Positions 49,465 through 58,564 of a stretch of 64,000 nt of DNA are shown here, piece after piece. The first letter of the stretch is position 1. Each line of letters opens with the position of its first letter. Under the pieces are notes generated by a model. That model did no database searches. It was not told the DNA's origin and worked only from the letters and a program-made list of their open reading frames with translations. Origin of the DNA: Burkholderia sp. lig30 (GTDB lineage: Bacteria > Pseudomonadota > Gammaproteobacteria > Burkholderiales > Burkholderiaceae). The DNA lies in NCBI RefSeq assembly GCF_000687455.2, contig NZ_JGVW01000047.1:1-64000 (forward strand). Direction: 5' to 3'. The position numbers were made by a program, and so were the translations under genes.

Positions 49465-52332
49465 CTAACCCATCTTCACCATGGCTTCGACGAATTCTCT
49501 TCTCTGCATTACAACTTCTGTTAAATTATATTTCTCGACGTCATGATCTTTAATACTTAAAATTCTTTCCCGGCCAGTACCGAAGGCACATCGTGAACAC
49601 CATGCCTCCAAGGCATCCGGAGTAAGCCAGTCCGCCAGCATCTGAAACAAGAGCAGACCAATCGTGGCCTCCCAACCGATCAACATACCGAAGGCACGCA
49701 AGCCGGCAACCACTGCGATTCGTTCAGTAAACACTTCGACTGCGGCCATAACTGCATCTGTGCCGTAACGAGCCGCAAGCTTCTTTAGCAAGGGGGCAGC
49801 AGCGCTGGTCGCATCGATAAGCATGGCAGTTCCGGATAAGACACCCACTCCAAATTTGATTTGTAAAACAACGACAACGTCATACTGCTGTCGTCTCCGC
49901 GCCTCTGGTTTCTTCCCATCCATCCACGCCGAAATCAAAGGCCCCACACTCCCCAGCGCACCGCCCGTCAGTTTCCAGACCTGCGACCGCACGGAATTCT
50001 TCAGCACGGCCTGATATGGATACATCGCAACCGTAATCACCGAAGCCCCCAGCGATGCCCCCGATTTCGCCAGATTGAGTCGCGTATCCTTGTCAGGCGC
50101 ACCGGCCATCAGATGCCAGAAATTGGCGGTTTCCAGCAGCAACGTCACCACGGCGATACGCCCCAGGCGAAGCTGCTTCGCCCCCTCTTCTTCGGTCACC
50201 TTGATCCTGTCCCATGCCGCATACAGTTCTCTCGTCGGCACCGGCGCCTTTTCCGGCGGCGCGCCGCGCAGGATCTTCCGCGCAACCCGCACGCGATTGA
50301 TGATCTCGACCCGCCCCAGCGTCTCGAACTCCGCCTGCTTTCGCACGAGCGCGATCGCATCCTCATAGGGGACGCCCGCACGCTGCAGAAACAGCGTCTG
50401 GATAACCTTCTCGCCCACGAAGTCGCCAATCTTCGCGACCCGAAATTTCTCGAAAATCGCGTCGCCCACGGTCAGGCCAAACTTGTCTATCTGGAGGCGC
50501 TTGAACAACTCGCCGAGCGGCGAGATCTTCCTCGAATCGGTTTCCAGCGCCAGCCGCGACAGGTCCTTGTAATACTTGATGACCGATTTCGCCGGTGTCA
50601 CAACGCCGACGACCGCCGCACCGAGCGTATCCAGCGGCGTGTCCTTTTTCGCCTGCGCGCTCTTGAGCAACTGGCCCAACTCCTTGCGCGCATCCATCTG
50701 GTTCATCGCCATCACGCGCCAGATCAGACTGCCCTGCTGCGTCGGGTCCCACTCGGCAATCAGGTTGTCGACGATGACCTTGCCCTTCGGGGTGGACGTC
50801 AAGCCGAACAACGCCTCCGAAACAATGATCTCGAAGGTGAGACTGGCGCAGAAGTCAGCGGAGTGGCAGTCTTCCAGCGTATCGAGCAGCAGTTGAGCCT
50901 TCACCCACTGCCCGACATCGTCGCTGCGACTCTCCTGCAGTTCGTGCACCGCCGACTGAAGGTCTTCATAGTGTTTGCGAAACGTCCTGATGTCGGCGGA
51001 ACGAAGGCGCGCCTCGTACGTCGACCATTTGTAGTCGACCATCTGCTTGTGGTTCCGGTCACGCGCACCGGGCCGCGCGTTTGCGTAGTCGCGGGCCGCC
51101 TTCATCACACTGTCGCGATGGCTCCCGGTATAGGGCACCCTGGAGCGACTGTCCCCGGCGCTGCTCAACTGGCCCATCTGGATCACGCGGCGTTGATGGC
51201 TGGCCGGAATGTCATTGGCCGCCATCCAGTCCATATCGTCGTACCAGGCATTGATTTGCGTGACCCTCGACGGATCGGCGCCTGCCAATGCCTTCTGACG
51301 TTGTGCCGCCAGCGCGGCTCGCGCGCCCGAAGCGCCCAGCGCGCTCGTCCCCTGCGCCTGTCTGGCACGATCTTCGGCGGCGTCGAGCCTGGCCCCCTCT
51401 ATCGACTGCACGACCTTGCGCGCGGTGTCGATGTCGTGCAGGGCGCTCACCCGGAGGGCATGCTCCGACTCGACATACTGATTGAACCAGGAGAGCGGAT
51501 CGCTCCGGAACCCGTTCAACTCGTGCACGTTCCCGACCGCATCCCAAAGCGCCAGCAGCATCGGCGGGTAGCTGCGCCCTCCCTTCCTCTTGCCGACATC
51601 ATTCATGACCCCGACGAGCGCCTTGCTCGCCGAATCCGGCGTCGCCTGGCGGATATGCAGCGGATAGCGGGTCGCTTCAAGCTTCAATACTTCCGGCTTG
51701 TGCTTGCCCGCGCCGTCGCCAAGCTTGCGCCTGCCCGGCTGCAGGCGAGCGGAATCGAAGCCGGGCATATATTCGACGACCTCGTCGATGCTGGCTTCCG
51801 TCGCAGCGGCCGCATGCTCATATTTGCCGCCGGCAATCCATTTCGCCGGCTCGATGCACTGCATGCGCTTGTTGCGCAGCTCGGCATTCTGCGCATAGCG
51901 CTTGAATATGTCGTCCGTCCAGGTCTCTCCGGAAAACGCGATGTAGACTTCGCCGCACAACTCGGGTTGCGAGATCGCGATGATGTCCATCGGAACCGCA
52001 TGGCCGCTCTTCGCACATGACGGATGCGTCACCGGCACCGCCGGCGCAGGCAGGGACTGCCACCATACACGGCCGTCCCCGGTTACCTTGTAGGCCTCCC
52101 AGTAATTCGCGCCGCGCGGGCCTTTCACGTAGAAGAGATAGAGCCAGCCTTCACGCAGAATGCGCAGTCCATAGTGATGCTGCGTCAGCGCAACGTCCGT
52201 CACGCGGCGCCCCGTGATGCCATTGGCCAGTTTTGCCGCGACGCTCTTGGGCAGCACCGTGTAACGGACCGGAAGAATCGGCAGTCCGCCTTTGGCGCAG
52301 TTGACGCAGCGTTCGGGTTGGCTCGTGTTCAT
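49465..52332 (-). CDS. MIX/VasX-like T6SS effector
   Basis: 955 aa. The N-terminus is the VasX type: CVNC (Cys9/Cys12), GGLPILPVRYTVLP (15-28), then the MIX motif hRxGhhYhh as LREGWLYLF (59-67). A long helical middle follows. Residues about 690-920 hold around four hydrophobic segments (IAVVTLLLETANFW; ASLGASVITVAMY; GVLSGTAMLIDATSAAAPLL; AFGMLIGWEATIGLLLF), the layout of colicin-like pore formers such as VasX. It is preceded by VgrG and a DUF4123 adaptor, as for delivered effectors. The 3' end is A/T-rich compared with the 5' end. Toxic mode is inferred. Confidence 0.85.
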   Translation of the reverse strand: MNTSQPERCVNCAKGGLPILPVRYTVLPKSVAAKLANGITGRRVTDVALTQHHYGLRILREGWLYLFYVKGPRGANYWEAYKVTGDGRVWWQSLPAPAVPVTHPSCAKSGHAVPMDIIAISQPELCGEVYIAFSGETWTDDIFKRYAQNAELRNKRMQCIEPAKWIAGGKYEHAAAATEASIDEVVEYMPGFDSARLQPGRRKLGDGAGKHKPEVLKLEATRYPLHIRQATPDSASKALVGVMNDVGKRKGGRSYPPMLLALWDAVGNVHELNGFRSDPLSWFNQYVESEHALRVSALHDIDTARKVVQSIEGARLDAAEDRARQAQGTSALGASGARAALAAQRQKALAGADPSRVTQINAWYDDMDWMAANDIPASHQRRVIQMGQLSSAGDSRSRVPYTGSHRDSVMKAARDYANARPGARDRNHKQMVDYKWSTYEARLRSADIRTFRKHYEDLQSAVHELQESRSDDVGQWVKAQLLLDTLEDCHSADFCASLTFEIIVSEALFGLTSTPKGKVIVDNLIAEWDPTQQGSLIWRVMAMNQMDARKELGQLLKSAQAKKDTPLDTLGAAVVGVVTPAKSVIKYYKDLSRLALETDSRKISPLGELFKRLQIDKFGLTVGDAIFEKFRVAKIGDFVGEKVIQTLFLQRAGVPYEDAIALVRKQAEFETLGRVEIINRVRVARKILRGAPPEKAPVPTRELYAAWDRIKVTEEEGAKQLRLGRIAVVTLLLETANFWHLMAGAPDKDTRLNLAKSGASLGASVITVAMYPYQAVLKNSVRSQVWKLTGGALGSVGPLISAWMDGKKPEARRRQQYDVVVVLQIKFGVGVLSGTAMLIDATSAAAPLLKKLAARYGTDAVMAAVEVFTERIAVVAGLRAFGMLIGWEATIGLLLFQMLADWLTPDALEAWCSRCAFGTGRERILSIKDHDVEKYNLTEVVMQRREFVEAMVKMG

Positions 52333-52390
52333 GATGGCTTGCGTGTCTGGATCTGGATCGGGGCGGCAAAGCGGCCCTTAAAACAATGGT

Positions 52391-53386
52391 TCATCGGGAA
52401 CGACCGTGCGTGACGTCTTGCCAGGCACCGCGTCGAATATCTTCAACGACCCGGGACTCCAGCTCGCTGGCCGCGGCCGAATACAACATGCCCGTCTCGA
52501 CGCGGCCCCATACCGGAGCCATGCCGGGGTGCGAATCGAACTCGGGATGCCAGTTCAATGCGTGCCCGACAAAGCGGACCTTGTCCTGATAGTCGGCCAG
52601 CCCGCGCCGGTCCGCACGCTCGGCGCTGGCCACTGCCGTCTCGACCTCATGTGCGTCCGGCTGCCGCCCCATCTCCTTCATGTGAAGCGCCAAAGCCCGG
52701 TTGATCGCGCCGTGACGATGCAACGCGCGCCATTGTTCGCCGCTCAACGCCAATTCCGGTTGCGGAACCGCCGCGGCCCGATAGACCGCGATCTCGCCGC
52801 ATGCTCCAAGGGCATACCACGCCCGCACCGGGCCCAGAAGACACCGCCGCTGAGGTTCCGAAAGCACTGGCCAGATCAGACTCAACGCACGTGCGTCGTA
52901 GAAGCGCAGGACCCGACGCTGCCCCGCGTCATCCCATTGAAGGATGTGATTGCTCCAGTCGTTCGCGACATCGTCGGCCGGCGCGTTGCCGAACAGCCAG
53001 CCCCCGATCCGCTGACCGTGCCCCCTCGCAACTGAGTCGGGCTCGCGGTCCTCGTATGCCTGCCGCACGCTTTCCGCCAACAGCGCAATCCCGACGTCGG
53101 TAGACAAATCGAGATCAATCAGCAACGGCCGATGTTCGGGAGGAAAGGCCTTGTGCTCGACCGGGATCGCAACTTGAGCGGCATGGCTGAAAAGCGCCCC
53201 GGACTCGGGATGATCGTCGAGCGGTCGCAGCGAAGGATCAACGAGCAACAGGCAATGCGCGTGTTCAACACAGACTGATCTGAGCAGATCGGTCAAGTGA
53301 TCGGCGGAATCACGCGACGCATCGGATTCGCGTGGAGCACGCGTATCCGCCTGTCCTCGGTGGGTAATCGGGAGAGAACCTGTCAT
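52391..53386 (-). CDS. DUF4123 effector adaptor/chaperone (Tap/TEC type)
   Basis: 331 aa. DUF4123 core at about 60-180 (CLLLVDPSLRPLDDHPESG; HRPLLIDLDLSTDVG; GWLFGNAPADDVANDW), followed by a helical C-terminal tail. Such proteins load a specific effector onto its VgrG, and this one lies exactly between the two. The second of two adjacent ATGs (53386) is preferred because GAGG sits about 5 nt upstream; ATG 53389 is equally in frame. It begins 7 bp after the vgrG stop. Confidence 0.9.
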   Translation of the reverse strand: MTGSLPITHRGQADTRAPRESDASRDSADHLTDLLRSVCVEHAHCLLLVDPSLRPLDDHPESGALFSHAAQVAIPVEHKAFPPEHRPLLIDLDLSTDVGIALLAESVRQAYEDREPDSVARGHGQRIGGWLFGNAPADDVANDWSNHILQWDDAGQRRVLRFYDARALSLIWPVLSEPQRRCLLGPVRAWYALGACGEIAVYRAAAVPQPELALSGEQWRALHRHGAINRALALHMKEMGRQPDAHEVETAVASAERADRRGLADYQDKVRFVGHALNWHPEFDSHPGMAPVWGRVETGMLYSAAASELESRVVEDIRRGAWQDVTHGRSR

Positions 53387-53393
53387 CATTGCC

Positions 53394-55754
53394 TCAGCCC
53401 AGTGCGACGCTCGACGCGCTATCGGCCGACGCAGAAGCCGAGCGCCACGAACAGCCCTTGAGGTCGCCCGCGTGCAATGACGGGGATGGAATACGCATGG
53501 ACGACGCACCAGGCTTGTCCCACGACGCGCACTTTTCCAGAATGTCGCCGGGCGTGCCGTTCTCGATGCGATTGGCGTTGATCTTGATATACGATCCACC
53601 TGCGCCGATCCAGATCTCCTTGGCCGCGGACAATACGAGCCTGCCCTCGGAACTGGCGATCGTGATGTCCTTCATCGCCGCCAATGCCATCTCGTCGGTC
53701 TGGGCATGGATTTCCACCTTGCCCTTTGCGGCAAACAGCTTCATGCCCAGCTTCTGGGCAAACAGCGAAATCGCCTCGCCGGCCGCAACGGTAAAGCGCT
53801 TGATCACACCGATGTCGGCGTTGCCGCCCGCCGTCGCGATGAGGTTCTGATCGGCGCTCAACTGCATGTGTTCGCCGGAAACGAGGCCCACGCCAGCAGG
53901 GGCGCTAATGAGAACGCCTGCCTTCTTCAGCTCGCTCAACGTACCGTCGAAAAGCGCCCTCTGCTTCTCGTAGTCGGCCGCGATCGCCTGCGCCGCCTTT
54001 GCTGTGCCGGCCAACGATTGCATCTGCTGCAACGCTTGCTCGAGGAGGCCCTGTGCCGGCTGCATGTCGAGCTGCCGGCCTCCGGCGGCATACTGCGCAT
54101 CGGCCGAGATAAACACACCCTTCGCGCCGCGGACAGCGACATGCCCATCCGTCCGCAACTCAGCCCCCTGCCCCCGTTCCTTACGCTCGCCGTCGACCAT
54201 ATGCCCGAGATTGAGCTCGCTGGTCTGAAATGGCGTGGTCAGGTGGATATGCTCGACACCCTCCTTGTCCTCCATCCGCATCTCGTTCCACGCGGCGGTG
54301 CGGATCAGGTTGCGGGTGTGATTGCGGTTGTTGACCAGGTCCGGATGCCGGCTGTCGTGCATCGCCCCGATGATCACGGGCCGGTCCGGATTCCCGCCCG
54401 TATGGATGATCGCAACCTCCGCGCCATCGATCAGCGGGAAGTGATGACCGTAGTCGTCCCCGCTGTACGGTTTCGCGAACCTTACCGGCCGGCTCGTGCC
54501 CCCCGGGCTCCATTCATCGAGATCGAACGGCAGCACGATCACATACCAGCCCTGCTCGGTCAGGTACGCGTACTTGTAGTCGCCGGGCGACGTGATGCGC
54601 GCGGGCAGGATGCCGTCGATCGACGGGCGCGGGATCGACGCCATCGGCGTGCGCCACACACGATCCGACGGCATGCCCTCGAACGTCACCCAGTACGATT
54701 CGCCGCGGCCCCCGCTCGATTCGACCGACGTGACGAAAATGCCGTGTTTCGCATCAACCGGCTTCGGATCGACCCGCATGACCTCGCCGGCTTCGAGCCA
54801 GAACGGATTGCCGGTGCCCTTGAAGGTGATCTGCGCGGCCAGACAGGCCTCGTGCCGCAGGCGGGCAACGCGCCGCCCCTCCTCCGGCGTCTCGTAATGC
54901 TCGCCCCACCGGTAATCGACGGCGTTCGTCGTCTTGTCGTCGCGCGCGGCGTTTTCGTCGACCAGCAGCGACACGTCCGCCTGACGATGGTTGTAGTCGT
55001 GCAGACGCACCGCTTCGGGCACGCGCCGGGTGCGCTTCTCGAGCGTCTTGATCGCGTCCGTGCCGGAGCTCTCGAGCCCCGAGTCGCGGCGATACGGCAC
55101 GGTGCGCTGCTTGCGCGCATACGCATCCAGATCGTCGCCGAACACGACCACCGCGCGATCCTTCTTCTGCTCCCAGCGGAACCAGATCCCCTCCTGCGCG
55201 CAGATGCGCTGGATGAACGCAAATGTCGTCTCGTGATATTGCGTGATGTACTCGTGCCGCTTGTACGGGTGGCGCAACTGGAACACGAAGTCGACGCCGG
55301 CCCGGTAGCTATAGTGCCGCAGCGTCGCGGTGATGATCTCCTCGACCGACTGCTTCTGGAACAGCCGGCTCGTGACACCCCGGTTCAGGTCGGCGAGCTT
55401 CGGCTCGAGCCGGACCCGGTAGTGCGTCTCATCGGCCGACGTGCCGAACTCGTCGAACTCGGTGACGATGCCGTGGATCGTGTACGCCGGCGGCATCGTG
55501 CTGAACTTCTCCGCGTTCTCCCCGAACATCTTGCGCAGGTAGCCCAGGTTCGGATCGATCGGTGCGATGGTGAATTTCGCGGGGCGGCCGACCACCTGGT
55601 CCATCGGGATGCCGGACACCGGGCTCGTCAGCTCGATGTCGTACCGGTACAGCTCGCTCACGGCATCCCTGCCCGTGAACTTGAGAACGGAGGTCGGCTC
55701 GGGATGCGGCGCCAGCTTCAACTCATATGCCTGTAAAGGCAGGATCGACGACAT
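53394..55754 (-). CDS. vgrG: T6SS spike protein VgrG with DUF2345 C-terminal region
   Basis: 786 aa. gp27-like part (about 1-380; FQLRHPYKRHEYITQYHETTFAF in pieces), gp5 OB-fold and needle start (RFAKPYSGDDYGHHFPLIDGAEV; NPDRPVIIGAMHDSRHPD), then a DUF2345-type needle extension (about 600-745; GLVSGEHMQLSADQNL, ASSEGRLVLSAAKEIWIGAGGSYIK). No enzymatic extension is seen after it. AAAGGAG precedes the ATG. It follows tssC by 89 bp containing a hairpin and starts the effector cassette. Confidence 0.94.
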   Translation of the reverse strand: MSSILPLQAYELKLAPHPEPTSVLKFTGRDAVSELYRYDIELTSPVSGIPMDQVVGRPAKFTIAPIDPNLGYLRKMFGENAEKFSTMPPAYTIHGIVTEFDEFGTSADETHYRVRLEPKLADLNRGVTSRLFQKQSVEEIITATLRHYSYRAGVDFVFQLRHPYKRHEYITQYHETTFAFIQRICAQEGIWFRWEQKKDRAVVVFGDDLDAYARKQRTVPYRRDSGLESSGTDAIKTLEKRTRRVPEAVRLHDYNHRQADVSLLVDENAARDDKTTNAVDYRWGEHYETPEEGRRVARLRHEACLAAQITFKGTGNPFWLEAGEVMRVDPKPVDAKHGIFVTSVESSGGRGESYWVTFEGMPSDRVWRTPMASIPRPSIDGILPARITSPGDYKYAYLTEQGWYVIVLPFDLDEWSPGGTSRPVRFAKPYSGDDYGHHFPLIDGAEVAIIHTGGNPDRPVIIGAMHDSRHPDLVNNRNHTRNLIRTAAWNEMRMEDKEGVEHIHLTTPFQTSELNLGHMVDGERKERGQGAELRTDGHVAVRGAKGVFISADAQYAAGGRQLDMQPAQGLLEQALQQMQSLAGTAKAAQAIAADYEKQRALFDGTLSELKKAGVLISAPAGVGLVSGEHMQLSADQNLIATAGGNADIGVIKRFTVAAGEAISLFAQKLGMKLFAAKGKVEIHAQTDEMALAAMKDITIASSEGRLVLSAAKEIWIGAGGSYIKINANRIENGTPGDILEKCASWDKPGASSMRIPSPSLHAGDLKGCSWRSASASADSASSVALG

Positions 55755-55794
55755 TCGGGGACTCCTTTGAGCGGGCGGGAGATGTGAACGGCAA

Positions 55795-55819
55795 CGCCGG
55801 AACCATCATGGTTCCGGCG
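55795..55819 (-). other. Perfect hairpin between tssC and vgrG
   Basis: 10-bp stem CGCCGGAACC/GGTTCCGGCG with loop ATCAT, in the 89-bp gap. There is no T-run on the minus strand, so it is more likely a processing or attenuation element than a full terminator. Confidence 0.6.
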
Positions 55820-55843
55820 GCCTGTACACGAAGGCTTACCGGA

Positions 55844-57397
55844 TCAGTTCTTCGCCTTCGGCATCTGCGACACCAGCGACAGGCCGATATCCATGCCCTC
55901 GACCTGGAAGTGCGGGATGATGAAGAGCTTGATGCGGAAGAAGCCCGGGTTATCCTCGATGTCCTCGACCGTGACCTTCGCCTCGCGCAGCGGGTGCGAC
56001 GCCTGCAGCTCGTCGCCCGGGTCCTTCATCTCGGTCACCAGCCCCTTGATCCAGTTGTTCAGCTCGAGCTCCAGCAGACGACGATCCTTGGTCGTGCCGA
56101 TGTTCTCGCGCTGGATCAGCTTCAGGTAGTGCGCGATGCGAGACAGCAGGAAGATGTACGGCAGGCGTGCGTTGATGCGGCTGTTCGCCGTTGCTTCCTT
56201 GGTCTCGTACAGCGCGGGCTTCTGCGTCGAGTTGGCCGAGAAGAAGCATGCGAAATCATGGTTCTTGTAGAACGACAGCGGGATGAAGCCCAGATTCGCG
56301 AACTCGAATTCGCGCGTTTCCGGAATCAGCACTTCGGTCGGGATCTTCGGCTGCACGCCGGTACCGAGGTCGTACAGGTGAACCGGCAGGTCCTCGACCT
56401 TGCCGCCCGCCTGCGGGCCTCGGATCTGCACGCACCAGCCGTTGCTGACGAAGCTGCGGACCATGTTCGCCGCGAACGCGAACGACGCGTTGATCCACAG
56501 ATACTTGTCATGATCCGGGCCCTTGACCGCCTCCTCGTAATTGAACGCGCGCACCGGCGTCGTGTCCTTGCCGTACGGCAGGCGGCCGAGCACCCGCGGC
56601 ATCGTCAGGCCGACGTAGCGCGCGTCATCGGTATCGCGGAAGCTCTTCCACTTGATGTACTCGGCGCGATCGAAGTAGTTGCCGATGTCCTGGATCGCCG
56701 CCACCTCTTCCATCGACTTCTTGCCGAAGAACGCCGGGCCGACCGATCCGATGAACGGCATGTGCGCCGCCGCCGCGACCTTCGAGATGTTGCGCAGCAG
56801 CGCCACGTCCATCGGCGAATTCGCGAATTCGAAGTCGCTGATCATCGCGCTGATCGGCTGGCCGCCCGGGGTATCGTATTCCTCGATGTACGCGAGGCGA
56901 TACAAGCCGCTCTGGATCAGCTCCGGCGTGTCCTCGAAGTCGCGCTGCAGCGCGTCCTTCGACACGTCCAGCACCTCGATCCTCGCGTTCTTGCGGAAAT
57001 CCGTGCGCGAAACGAGCATCTTCAGGCCGCGCCAGCGCCCTTCGAGCGCCTGAAACTCCGGCGTATGCATCACGGCGTCGAGCTGGCGGCCGATCTGCCG
57101 GTCGAGCTGGCCGATATGGAAGTCGAGCAGCGACTTGTCGAGACGGTCCACCGGCTGGCTCGACTTCGCGACCAGATCGAGGAACGCGCCCATGCCGCGC
57201 GCGATACGCTCGTCGGCCGACGCTTCGGACAGCATGTCGCTGTCGCGGAACGCCTCGAGCGGCCGCGCCTCGGCGACGGGTTTCAGGTTGATCTTGCTGC
57301 ACAGCGAGGCATACACGCTGTCGTGATCCCCTTGCGGGGCATCGAGCACGACGGTTTCCGCCGCGCCCTGACGGGGTTCGTTCTGTTTCATTTCCAT
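55844..57397 (-). CDS. tssC: T6SS contractile sheath large subunit TssC (VipB/ImpC)
   Basis: 517 aa from ATG 57397 (MEMKQNEP); the ATG at 57391 is a near-equal alternative. Highly conserved blocks: ALEGRWRGLKMLVSRTDF, PIGAMISDFEF-type (here PISAMISDFEFANSP), FIGSVGPAFFGKKSMEEV, FGRLPYG-type (LGRLPYGKDTTPVRAFNYEE) and the C-terminal PGFFRIKLFIIPHFQVEGMDIGLSLVSQMP in pieces. With TssB it forms the sheath around the Hcp tube. It lies 67 bp after tssB. Confidence 0.97.
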   Translation of the reverse strand: MEMKQNEPRQGAAETVVLDAPQGDHDSVYASLCSKINLKPVAEARPLEAFRDSDMLSEASADERIARGMGAFLDLVAKSSQPVDRLDKSLLDFHIGQLDRQIGRQLDAVMHTPEFQALEGRWRGLKMLVSRTDFRKNARIEVLDVSKDALQRDFEDTPELIQSGLYRLAYIEEYDTPGGQPISAMISDFEFANSPMDVALLRNISKVAAAAHMPFIGSVGPAFFGKKSMEEVAAIQDIGNYFDRAEYIKWKSFRDTDDARYVGLTMPRVLGRLPYGKDTTPVRAFNYEEAVKGPDHDKYLWINASFAFAANMVRSFVSNGWCVQIRGPQAGGKVEDLPVHLYDLGTGVQPKIPTEVLIPETREFEFANLGFIPLSFYKNHDFACFFSANSTQKPALYETKEATANSRINARLPYIFLLSRIAHYLKLIQRENIGTTKDRRLLELELNNWIKGLVTEMKDPGDELQASHPLREAKVTVEDIEDNPGFFRIKLFIIPHFQVEGMDIGLSLVSQMPKAKN

Positions 57398-57464
57398 TTC
57401 TGTCTGCGTTCGTATGGCTACCGGGTTGCGGAATGCGGTGAAGGCCGTCTCGGGCCTCCCGCGC

Positions 57465-57977
57465 TCAGGCATGTCCTTCCGGCTGCATGGCGGCCGTCGC
57501 GATCTGCGCGAGCTCGCCGCGCAGCGTGTCGGACAGGCGCCGATCCTTCAGAACCTTCTCGAACTCGCGACGGAACGTCACGTTGTCGAGCAGGTTCGAC
57601 TTGAGGTCCCGCAGCAGATTGCGCATGGCCAGCAGCGCCTGCAACTCCGGAATCTGGCGCGCGACATGCTCCGGCTCGAAATCCTTGATCGAACGGAACG
57701 AAAGATTCACCGGCAGCTCGGAACCGTCGCCGGCGAGCGTGTTCTCCGCCGCGATCCGGAGGTCCGGCGCGTAGTCGGCCAGCACGGCGTCGAAGTTGTT
57801 CTTGTCGATGTTGACCTTCTTGCGCTCCGCCAGCGGCGCCTGTTCGCGTCCGGCGCTGAAATCGCCGGCGACGAGCAGCTTGAGCGGCAGCTCGACCTTC
57901 TTCTGGGCTCCGCCCGTATGCAGATCAAGGGTGATCGAGACCCTCGACTTCGGAATTTCTCTCTGGAAGCTATCCAT
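57465..57977 (-). CDS. tssB: T6SS contractile sheath small subunit TssB (VipA/ImpB)
   Basis: 170 aa. Typical start SFQREIPKSRVSITLDLHTGGAQKKVELPLKLLV, cited here as two halves around the first 40 residues, then NLSFRSIKDFEPEHVARQIPEL and the helix that interlocks with TssC (LLRDLKSNLLDNVTFRREFEKVL). First gene of the left arm. AAAGGA precedes the ATG, and its promoter should lie in the A/T-rich divergent region. Confidence 0.97.
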   Translation of the reverse strand: MDSFQREIPKSRVSITLDLHTGGAQKKVELPLKLLVAGDFSAGREQAPLAERKKVNIDKNNFDAVLADYAPDLRIAAENTLAGDGSELPVNLSFRSIKDFEPEHVARQIPELQALLAMRNLLRDLKSNLLDNVTFRREFEKVLKDRRLSDTLRGELAQIATAAMQPEGHA

Positions 57978-58564
57978 TGGCAGTCCTTTATTTGACTATC
58001 AAGCACCGAACAGGCGCACAACGCATCGGATGCGATGCTGACCGGAGCGATGGGCCACGCACGCGCACATTACGCATGACGCGTCAGAACGTCCTGTTCG
58101 ACTCTGAATTGCGACACATCCACCCCTGCAGCAAAATCGCATTGCACTTATACACGGCAATTCCGACATAAATCAAATACAGCCACGGAATCAACCGCAC
58201 GGAAATGTCACGAAATGCAAAATACCAACAACGGCGCAACATCTTTCAATACCGCCCACCTCGCAAGGCGACAACAGAATCAGAGCATGAAGATGTATTC
58301 AATATTTCCACATGACTCCGCCAATCCCTTTCCACAAGAGATATTCACGCGATTCATCGTTGTCGACACGCCATCCTGCACACACCTACCACGGAAACCT
58401 CAACAATAAAATTCCACATATCAGCCGATGATTAACATCGACAGTGTTAAAAACCATCAACAACAATCATTAAGCAAACCAAACTACTCAACCATTACAC
58501 CATCTCGAAAATAATTCGTATAAGTTCCGCACTCTCACACTCTCAACGAGACACTCAACACACC
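57978..58564. promoter_or_regulatory. A/T-rich divergent control region of the T6SS locus
   Basis: 587 bp separate tssB (minus) from tssK (plus). The stretch from about 58120 to 58560 is much richer in A/T than any other long region of the window and contains only weak short open frames, so it probably holds the promoters for both arms and may bind an H-NS/MvaT-like silencer. I could not identify a sigma-54 site (TGGC-N8-TTGC type) or a clear operator by eye. TATAAG near 58517 is a weak -10 candidate for tssK. Confidence 0.6.

Noticed and set aside
58215-58409. 64-codon plus-strand frame in the T6SS divergent region
   Set aside because: No ribosome site, A/T-rich codon use and no recognisable features; better explained as chance in promoter DNA.
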